The translations under genes and the position numbers were made by a program. 64,000 nt of DNA from Adiantum capillus-veneris. Taxonomy: Eukaryota > Streptophyta > Polypodiopsida > Polypodiales > Pteridaceae. Below are positions 56,630-64,000 of this stretch, one piece after another (position 1 is the stretch's first letter; each line of letters begins with the position of its first letter). The notes below the pieces were generated by a model. It was not told the origin of the DNA, made no database searches, and saw only the letters and a list, made by a program, of their open reading frames with translations. The stretch spans positions 33,994,558 through 34,058,557 of the forward strand of contig CM043946.1 in NCBI GenBank assembly GCA_014529385.2, written 5' to 3'.

Positions 56630-57943
56630 CTAGAAGGCTCCCTCTATCAAAGAGGGAAGGATCAAGTGTGCAGAAGAGTACCAACTATTGAGGAAATTCC
56701 AGCCATTCTAAAAGGTTTTCATGAAGAGGCATGTGGTGGTCATATTTCCCAAGAATTAACTGTGAAGAAGATTTTGCTTGCGGGGTATGTTTGGCCAAGC
56801 TTGCATGTGGATGTTCAACATTGGTGTAAAAGCTGTCACAATTGTCAGATAAATGGAAATAGAAGGTTGGTGCATGGCCCGAGGCAAATAGTGCTTGCAA
56901 ATGGACCCTTTGAAAAGTGGGGCATTGATGCTATGGGTCCTCTGCCTAGGACAAAAAATGGTAAACTCTACATTCTAGTGGCTGTAGACTATATGACTAG
57001 GTGGGTGGAAGCACAAAGTGTGGCAAAGGTAAATGAGAAGACAGTGAGAAAATTCGTCTACACTCACATTTGTTGTAGATTTGGCACACCTTTGGAGATT
57101 GTTTCTGATAATGGTCCAGGGTTTAGAAAGGGATTGCTCACAGAAGTCTGTGAAGAACTTCACATTCTACATCGTCACAGTACACCCTACTATCCCCAAT
57201 CAAATGGTTTGGTAGAAAAAGCTAATGGTGTCATTGCAGGCATCATTAGAAAGATGGTGAAAAACAAGAAAAAGTTGTGGGATGACTTCTTGGATGGTGC
57301 CTTGTGGGCGTATCGAACCACATATAGGGAAGCCACGGAGTTCACACCATTTCACTTGGTCTATGGTCAAGAGGCTTTACAGCCAATTGAGCTAAACATT
57401 CCAACAATGCGACTTCATGGAAAATCAGCACAAGATGATCAAGAAGCATGGATGGATCGACTTCTTACCTTAGCTGAGCTTGAGTGGAAAAGAGAAGCAG
57501 CATACGAGTGCTATAAGAGGAAAGCCACACAGACAAAGGAGAAGCTTGACAAGAAACTGAAGGACAAAGGCATCAATGAAGGAGATCTTGTGCTAAGGTA
57601 TGACAATCGACTCGATAATCGTTTTGATGCTAAATTTGAAACAAGATGGCAAGGGCCATACATAGTCAAGAAGGCTTTCAATTCAAGTTACTATCAGCTT
57701 ATGGACTTGAATGGTAAAGAGCACTCCAGGAAAGTAAACGGGTATCGCTTGAAGCCCTATTTGAGTCACCTTCTACCAAAGGATCTACCAAAGATCTGTC
57801 AAAAGGCCACTGTCTCATGTAAGTATTGTTACATGAAGCATGAGTGTAACTCTAGCAAAAATTCTGAGGGGCCAAACAATAAAAATCTCGTCAAGGACTC
57901 TGAAGCACTCTCTTTGGAAAAGATGCTCTATGATGGTACATGA
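56630..57943 (+). CDS. Integrase-only remnant with intact frame (unit 2)
   Basis: Sequence matching unit 1 from 52707 onward begins exactly at the end of LTR B. An ATG-like start is not obvious (the open frame runs from about 56636, codon TTG at 56666). The frame is open for about 425 residues: zinc finger (FHEEACGGH, CKSCHNC), core with WGIDAMGPLP, IVSDNGPGF and NGLVEKANG (D, D, E intact), and a full C-terminal domain to the stop at 57941. All lesions of the unit 1 integrase are absent here. No gag, protease or RT. It cannot be a whole element; whether it is ever translated is unknown. Confidence 0.85.
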   Translation, partial: LEGSLYQRGKDQVCRRVPTIEEIPAILKGFHEEACGGHISQELTVKKILLAGYVWPSLHVDVQHWCKSCHNCQINGNRRLVHGPRQIVLANGPFEKWGIDAMGPLPRTKNGKLYILVAVDYMTRWVEAQSVAKVNEKTVRKFVYTHICCRFGTPLEIVSDNGPGFRKGLLTEVCEELHILHRHSTPYYPQSNGLVEKANGVIAGIIRKMVKNKKKLWDDFLDGALWAYRTTYREATEFTPFHLVYGQEALQPIELNIPTMRLHGKSAQDDQEAWMDRLLTLAELEWKREAAYECYKRKATQTKEKLDKKLKDKGINEGDLVLRYDNRLDNRFDAKFETRWQGPYIVKKAFNSSYYQLMDLNGKEHSRKVNGYRLKPYLSHLLPKDLPKICQKATVSCKYCYMKHECNSSKNSEGPNNKNLVKDSEALSLEKMLYDGT

Positions 57944-57971
57944 ATATACCATCATCCAGGGGGAGGGCTAA

Positions 57972-60552
57972 TGATAGCCGTTTTTCGGCTGTTTGTAATT
58001 GCCACAGTGAGTTACCTCACCCTACCAAAATCACCCAAACACTGTGGCTATCCCTACCATTTCACTGTACATAGGCGTGCGTGAGTCACGGGACTTTTCC
58101 CATATCTTCTTAAAAAACCCTCAATTAGCTAGTCATTGGGCTAATTGAGCCAAATAAAATAAAAAATATAAGTATATTATGGCCCATGCGTATGTAAATA
58201 TTTCTTTGTATATAGGGCCTAAATAAAAGATTTTTTCATAATTATTTTGGTATTTATTTAAATATTTCTACCTAGGTGTGTGTTATTTATGCTCTGTACA
58301 TTGCCTCACCATTACCACAATTTTTCCTTACCATTTTTCATACTCTTTATTCCATATAGAAATATTTTCATGTAAGCTTCTCTTATATTTGGTGTAACTC
58401 CACCCCAACAAAAATCCAAAAAAACTAGTTTTATTTATGTGTATATTTTTTCACTATTGTGATTTTTCCCTTCCTACATCTATTTTGTTTTTTCTTTTCT
58501 AAAAAATTAGAACACCAAAAATATTTATCTTTTTATGGTAGCCTCATAATGAGAGAGATTTCTTTTAACCCCTTTATATTTTTTTCCACTTATATTATTT
58601 ATATTTGACATGTACATATTTTTTAGACCCCTCAATATTTGATTTTCTTAGTTGTACTATTCACTTATATCATAATCTCAACAATATCTTCAATTATAGA
58701 CCTACCAAATAAGGTCAAGGGTAGGTGGCATGCATACATGCACTATGGAGGGCTCACTCTTGGAGGTATTCAAAAGAATCATCCAAAGAAGGACCCCACA
58801 AGGACCTTGTGCAGTGGAAAAAAACGGTCGGTTTTGCTGAATTTTTAAACTTCACTTGCTCTCCGAATTTGAAAAGGTGATACAAACAAAAGTTGTAGCT
58901 CGTGGGCTGAACTTTTGCCTCAAATTTTTCAAATTTTTTTGAGCTACGAGCTGTGAGCTATGATTTTATTAGTGGACCCCAGTTTTCCCATGCTATGCAG
59001 CCACACTCTCTCTTCCACTTTATCATTTTCCTCTTTCACACACACTTCTCCACTCATCATCCCCACCTCTCTCACCACTCCTCTCTGCACCCTACTCACC
59101 TTCTCCTCAACCTTGAAGAATAAGAGAAACCATGGTGAACTCAACTCATACCTCCCACACACAATTCCATTCCAAAATTGACCACCTAGTCTCATTTTTC
59201 CTCCTCCAATTTACCCATATCTATCAAAAAAACCACAAAATTCAGCCTCTTCTCTTAAAAGATAGCATCATGGTGGTTGATTACTCAGCTTCAATTACCT
59301 TGTCTCTCAAGGAAGGTCAAGAGTGGAGAAAAAATGTACCGTCAAAGCTAGTGGACCGTCAACAAGCGTAAAAAATTGGCCCTACTCAAGACACTTGGAG
59401 CATCAACCTTGTAAGAAATCCACCTTTTCTTACCTCTTAAGAGTTTTTCTTCCTTATTTGTATCCTACATGGATACTCCCATTGTAAATATCCAATTCCA
59501 TTTGTAAATTAATACTAACTCTACTAACACTAACCCACTATGAAAAGTCCTACCACCTCCATTTCTCTCCTCTCTCTTTCCCCACCAACTTCTTGATAAT
59601 TCCAAGCAAAAGAAATTAGATAAATTGCTGAAAATCTAACCCAACCATGGTTAGAGGAGTAACCCTAGCCTTCAAAATTGCTATAAAAGGAGGGTGTAGC
59701 TAGCACAAAAGGGGGAGCCATAAGCAAGAGCACTATGCTATAGCTTGAGAAGCCAAGCTCAACCTCTCTAGAAGGAGCTCTTGAGTGGAAGCTCATTGTC
59801 TTATGCATGTGCATGTGTTGTAATAGGGGATTAGCAAGGGAACTCTATGCCATTGTAAGAGAGAGAGTGATCATTCAATTGAGAGTAGGAAATCTATCAT
59901 TTCTCCTACTAGTGTAAGCCCAACATTTGCTGAATCAAGGAGGGTGGATTTGGACTAAGCTTGGATACTTTGTCTCCCTTCCAACGTGAAGTAATGGACA
60001 ACAATGATGCGTAAGTGTCTTGGTGTTTTTGGTTAAGTTCTTGATAGCTTGTCTCTGGTGTTGTCATCAATCTAGCCATAAATCCCACATACTGTAAGAG
60101 GGCGACAGGGTGGAGAGGACTCCCCTGGCCTTAAGACAGTGATTGGGGTGGCTTTTCTTGTGATGTGTTGTGGTGAAATTTACGCAAGCTATGTTGAACA
60201 AATACTAATCTCACTTTGATTTGTCATGACAGATTTGTAAGAAGGTATTAATGCAACAAGCACCCCCCTCCCCCTTTCTCTCTCTTTCTTAAATATATAG
60301 TTGTGTTTGCTTGATCATTGCCGATACGTTTCAAAGCAGCCCGAGCACTATCTCTCTCTCTCTCTTTCTCTCTCTCTACGCGTCCTAGTTCACATCCAAA
60401 ACTAGGTGGTGCCCCAAATTTGTGTAGGGTTAGGTTGCGGGTTTGTGTGTGTGTTTGTTGTTTTTTTCCAACCCCAACCCAATTGAGCAGCATGGGAGCC
60501 TAGAAGAGTGCTTGGAGACCACTCTTCTTGTTGCCCGCCCTAGACCGCCTCA
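57972..60552 (+). repeat. LTR C (2581 bp)
   Basis: Complete right LTR. Its last 70 bp differ from A and B (for example GCCTAGAAGAGTGCTTGGAG). It is followed by ATAGCTAAGA, which is minus-strand element sequence. Confidence 0.9.
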
Positions 60553-60661
60553 ATAGCTAAGACTCTTAGACCACAAAGAATATTACTTGAAGCTTTGGGA
60601 CTAATGCCTTGCTCATTTAGTGGCTCAACTACCCGACTCTGGACTTTTATGCCATGTATTT

Positions 60662-61851
60662 TTAATGGCAACTTGGACTTACCTGTTCATGGCCTAAAAC
60701 CCAATGCCATAAGTTCTTGAGATTAAGGCCTCTATCATTGCTTTGGTCCATGGATGCCACCATCTTTTCAAGTAAGTTGGCATACTTTGTCTCCTCTAGC
60801 TTCTTTTGTTGCATGTGATGTTCCGTAAGGAGGCCGCATTGTTGTACCTTTAATTTTTCATCTTTGTGAGGATCCTGAGTTTTCAACAATGGTTTTGGGA
60901 CCCACTTTGTTCTTGCTTCATGAGTTGCTCCCTTGACTTGATGGACACTAGGCTTTTGTATCCATACTTGGCTATTACCATTGTAAAAGCCTTGCTTTTG
61001 TAGTAGAAGACGAGGGATCCATTTTGAGGTTGTTTCTCCCTTGGTTGTGCTTAGTCTCCATTGGCTCTTTGTTGTTGTTGATTGTCTTTGTGTGGGGTCC
61101 TTTGCTACTTGGTTGGTCTTAGTGGCTCTAGGTTGAGCAACTACTTTGGGTAACCATATTTGGGTGTTACCTTCATAGAATCCTTGTGCTTCAAGTAGCT
61201 TGACGGGAACCGTCCGCTGCTGCATCTGTTTGTGTTGGGTAGCTTCGTTGAAGTTTGACTTTGGTACCCATACTTGTTGTGTTGCTTTCTTGGAAGGTCT
61301 TTTCTTCTATCCTTTTTGTTGTTCTTTCTCCTGCTTGAGTTGTTTTTATTTTGTTGATAGCGCGTCTTGTTCCTTGTAGAACTCGTTGGTTGAGGTGGGT
61401 AGGCCCAGGCTGTTACTTTAGGCTTTTCGGCCCAAACATTAGTGTTTCCTTGGAAGAAGCATTGAGCAGTGATTGACTCATTTGATGCTATCCACCCTGT
61501 CACCTTTTGTTGTTGTGGTTGGACCCGTGTTTTATGCATCCAAATTGGGTCTTTGACTTGGATGTGCTCTTTGGATACCAACACTTGGTTGACATTCTTC
61601 GGCTTCTTCTGGATGCTTTTTTGTGATGGAAACTTTGGTTGATAGACTTTTTGCTTTGGTTTCCATTGCATTGTTGATGGTGTGGCTCTTGATGTAGAGG
61701 CTTCGTGGGAAATTTGATGGAAGCTCGTTGAAGGTAAAGTCGTCTGGCGAGGTTGATATACTTCAATGTTTACCTTTGCTTTACCTTTTTCCGCAATGGT
61801 TGGCGATTTCTTCTCTGCATGGATTTGAGAAGCTTCATGGAGTCTTACCAT
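60662..61851 (-). pseudogene. Trp-rich repeat domain, minus-strand copy
   Basis: From 61851 leftward, frame one contains MQWKPKQKVYQ, DPIWMHKTRV and GWIASNESITAQCFFQGNTN + VWAEK. A frameshift near 61300 leads to the frame ending at 60662, with QQVWVPKSNF, VKLLEAQGFYEGNTQIWLPK (about 61207-61148), SKWIPRLLLQKQGFYNGNSQ + VWIQK (about 61027-60953) and TKWVPKPLLKTQ (about 60910-60875). These units match those at 33547-33864. A coiled-coil-like C-terminus follows (MQQKKLEETKYANLLEKMV). Unit length is about 30-75 residues with variable spacers. I know no family with this signature. Confidence 0.6.
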
Positions 61852-61896
61852 TGTTGTTGTTGAAGCTTTTGATTGTTGTTGAAAGAAGATGTTCCT

Positions 61897-62970
61897 CTAG
61901 CTTTCTGTTAGGACCAGACTCTCTTTGATATGATGGGAATTGATTATGTGAAAAGTATCTTTATACTCCCCGGTAATCAATTTGAGTACAGCTTCTGCCA
62001 CTCCAAAGCTAGGGATCAGAATTTTTGAACTTGTGTAAACTGTTTCTTTTAGCTCATTGATTGGTATCTTTCCCATCATGATCCACGTTCCATAAGTCAT
62101 TAGATTCTTTGTTGCTTCCGGATCTATTGCGGCTGAACATGTAACCTTGAGCCCTGTTTGTCCGCATAAATTGAATTTGATCATCGTAGGAGATAGTCCA
62201 TCTTCTTCCTTGTCCCTGTTCTTCTTTTGATCTTGCGTTTGTTGAAGATTTACCGTTGAACTTGGAAGCTTTTCTCCTTCATCTACTTTCATTTGCACTT
62301 TTTCTGGAGTCGGCTTCTTTGAAACAGCTTTTGTTGTTTCTTCAGGTATGTCAATAATGACATATTCTTGTGGTTTCTCTGCTTTCTTCGTTTTCAATTT
62401 TTCCTCATGCTCCAGGATGTAGCTATCTGTCTCACTTTTTCTGCTTTCACACTCACAAAGCTCGTTAGCTTCCTTCAACACCTTTATCGTAAATACGGGA
62501 TTTATATCATACCCTTCCTCATCACAAAATTTAGTCGGGGTCGCCTCATTCACACACACATCAAGAGTCGCCAGTATTTGATCCCATCCAAAGGTTTCAA
62601 ATAATTGCTCTGGAAAGGGTTCCGGTATGTAAGCTTCATCGTCCATTGATCTTTTTAGGATGCAATCCTCCTTCACCGAGCTTCCACACTTCGAAGCACC
62701 ACACATCCAAAGTTCTTGTTTGGTTTGTAGCCACGCAGGTATCTCTTTCCCATTGACTATAGTAGAGTCGATTTCTTCTATAGGAGTTCTATTCACATCT
62801 CTATAGCTATGGTCTTTTATGCTTATTTTTGTGGTGATATTTTTATGTCTCAAGTAGATATAGTCATAGCCCCAATCTTGAACCATCTTAAGTTGACGCA
62901 TGAAAGGTCTTCCTAAAATGATATCAAAATTGTTCCCTTTTCCAAAATCTACTATTGCAAATGTATTGAT
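61897..62970 (-). pseudogene. Protease C-terminus plus second protease-like domain
   Basis: Reading from 62970 leftward: INTFAIVDFGKGNNFDIILGRPFM is the end of a retropepsin. A 200-residue acidic linker with Cys motifs (LWMCGASKC, ELCECESRK) follows, then a second retropepsin-like stretch, VTCSAAIDPEATKNLMTYG (about 62140-62085), with later blocks TSSKILIPSFGVAEAVLKL and TFHIINSHH. The usual D-S-G-A reads D-P-E-A-T, so catalysis is doubtful. The frame stops at a TAG (61899-61897) and continues in the same frame into the Trp-rich part. Tandem protease-like domains are not usual in LTR elements. Function of the second is unknown. Confidence 0.6.
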
Positions 62971-64000
62971 GGGGGCTTTTCACAAGCCAAGCTCCCATAC
63001 CCCTCTTCTCTCGTCCCCACCCTATGAAAACCCCCTCTTAGGGAGGGAGTGATTAAAGGCATTGGAAAAAGTAAGAAAAAAATAAAGTGTGATTATGTAA
63101 ATATATAAGAAAGGTAAAATAGGCCACCTCATGCCTGCGGGGTAGCCCATCCCCACCTTGCCTCCTTTTTCTTCACTGTTGCCCCGCCGGGTGTTCCTTT
63201 TCCTCTCCTCCACTCAAAAGGTCAACCCCCTCTCTCTTCCCCTTGTCCTTTCTCCTTTCTCTCTCCCCTCAAGCTACCCCACCTCTCACCAATAATGCAT
63301 TATAACTCACCAATAATGCACCCTAACTCACATGCAGCTTACCCTATCTCCCAAAATAGTATACCCCACCCCCTCTTTCTCTCTCCTATCATATCCCATG
63401 ACCCAAATACCCCCCCCTCTCTCTCTAAAGGGCGCCATGTCTCTTGTCTTGTAGCTAAATAACCTCCCCCACACTCACACACACTCAGTTTCACTGAAAA
63501 AAGGTGCCCACAGACCCATCCCCACCCGGTGGTTACCTGATTTTTCTTGTGTTCACACACATCTGCACACAGATTCACCTCTGAACACACTCCCCTCTCT
63601 CCCCTCTTGTAATTAATTTATTCTCCATGTCACCTCTCACTTTTTTTCATCAACCCATCTCTCTCTCATGAGACTGCTGTTCTGGCACATATACACACAG
63701 CCAGACAAGTGGGGCCCACAGTCACATGGCCTATGTAGATAATGATTTCTTCATTTCTAAATTCTAGAATTTCTCCCCCCTCCTCCCCTATATAAAGAGG
63801 GGTCACCATCACACTAAGGACACACACACCATCACCAAAGAGTACACTATGCACTGTGTGTGCCTAGTGCACACACCCACACCATCACCATCACCATCAC
63901 CATCACCATCACCGCAATCACCATGCTCGTCTTGAGCATGATCTCTACACCCTTGGGCTATGGAAGATGAAGGGAAACTAAATGAAGGATGATGGCCATA
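62971..64000 (+). other. CT/CA-rich insertion at window edge, possible LTR
   Basis: Breaks the minus-strand protease at about 62970. Pyrimidine-rich, no gene. It contains a TATA box (TATATAAAG, about 63789-63797) followed by CA- and CAC-CAT-type repeats (CACCAT units at about 63881-63912). The layout resembles an LTR running off the window, but no partner is visible. Confidence 0.35.
63789..63797 (+). promoter_or_regulatory. TATA box near the right edge
   Basis: TATATAAAG in a GC-flanked context, 100 bp before CACCAT repeats. A possible LTR or gene promoter. Confidence 0.4.

Larger units (their letters stand above)
45682..60552 (+). mobile_element. Three-LTR gypsy (Tat-like) complex
   Basis: LTR A (45682-48125, 5'-truncated), a gag-pol interior (48126-54040), LTR B (54041-56629), an integrase-only interior (56630-57971) and LTR C (57972-60552). 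The LTRs are about 2.58 kb, start TGATAGCCG and end CCGCCTCA. The layout parallels the three-LTR element at 11269 but with an internally deleted second unit. No target duplication is testable because the left LTR end is missing. Confidence 0.9.
60553..62970 (-). mobile_element. Relative of the gag-protease-Trp-repeat family, fragment
   Basis: On the minus strand: end of a protease, a long linker, a second protease-like domain and a Trp-rich repeat region. The protease end (FDIILGRPFMRQLKMVQDWG) matches the 8.7-kb element (MILGRPFMREAQMVHDW) at the same position in the polyprotein. RT and integrase are absent. It is cut at 60552 by LTR C and at about 62970 by the CT-rich sequence at the window's right edge. 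Confidence 0.75.

Noticed and set aside
60553-62970. Host gene with a protease domain on the minus strand
   Set aside because: Its first part matches the retrotransposon protease at 33.1 kb and it shares the Trp-repeat domain with that element; stops and a frameshift mark it as a dead element copy.

Overview
The window looks like intergenic, retrotransposon-packed DNA of a land plant with a large genome. I see no host protein-coding gene, tRNA, rRNA or CRISPR array. The evidence for a plant is the set of Ty1/copia and Ty3/gypsy elements with plant-type primer sites (initiator-Met-like TGGTATCAGAGC and Asp-like TGGCGCCGCTGCCGGGGA), a Tat-like gypsy pol with a second RNase H, and LINEs of the APE-endonuclease type. 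A fern or another non-flowering lineage is my impression only; the sequence does not prove it.

Layout. 1-2288: 3' part of a decayed LINE whose left end is outside the window. 2300-6060: a second, related LINE (ORF1, endonuclease, reverse transcriptase), broken by several stops and frameshifts and fused at about 6065 to a 5'-truncated copia element (protease to RNase H, 6070-9090) followed by a probable 3' LTR. 10515-11268: a minus-strand copia gag/protease remnant. It is split by a striking insertion at 11269-22683: three long LTRs alternating with two gag-only internal regions, the whole flanked by one 5-bp duplication (GTAAA).

22947-27480: CT/TG/GA-rich modules and a degenerate satellite-like array with a 1.85-kb duplication. 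27678-36377: a very young 8.7-kb LTR element (574/576-bp LTRs, duplication TACAT) that carries gag, zinc knuckles, a protease and a tryptophan-rich repeat domain but no reverse transcriptase or integrase. 36378-42755: non-coding repeats, hairpins and tandem duplications. 42756-45620: a truncated gypsy element (gag, protease, start of RT).

45682-60552: a second three-LTR complex. A gypsy element with dual RNase H lies between LTR A and LTR B, and an integrase-only remnant between LTR B and LTR C. 60553-62970 (minus strand): a relative of the gag-protease-tryptophan-repeat family, interrupted at about 62970 by CT-rich sequence with a TATA box that runs off the window.

How the parts relate. Two families (the three-LTR gag-only element and the 8.7-kb element) have intact LTRs, primer sites, polypurine tracts and target duplications but lack pol, so they were presumably copied by enzymes of other elements. 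The most interesting signals are: a predicted gag first exon inside the LTR, so that the primer-binding site lies in an intron; a middle LTR that is visibly a recombinant of its two neighbours; and a W-(I/V)-P-K / Q-G-(F/Y)-Y-x-G-N repeat domain, found in two separate elements, that I cannot assign to a known family.
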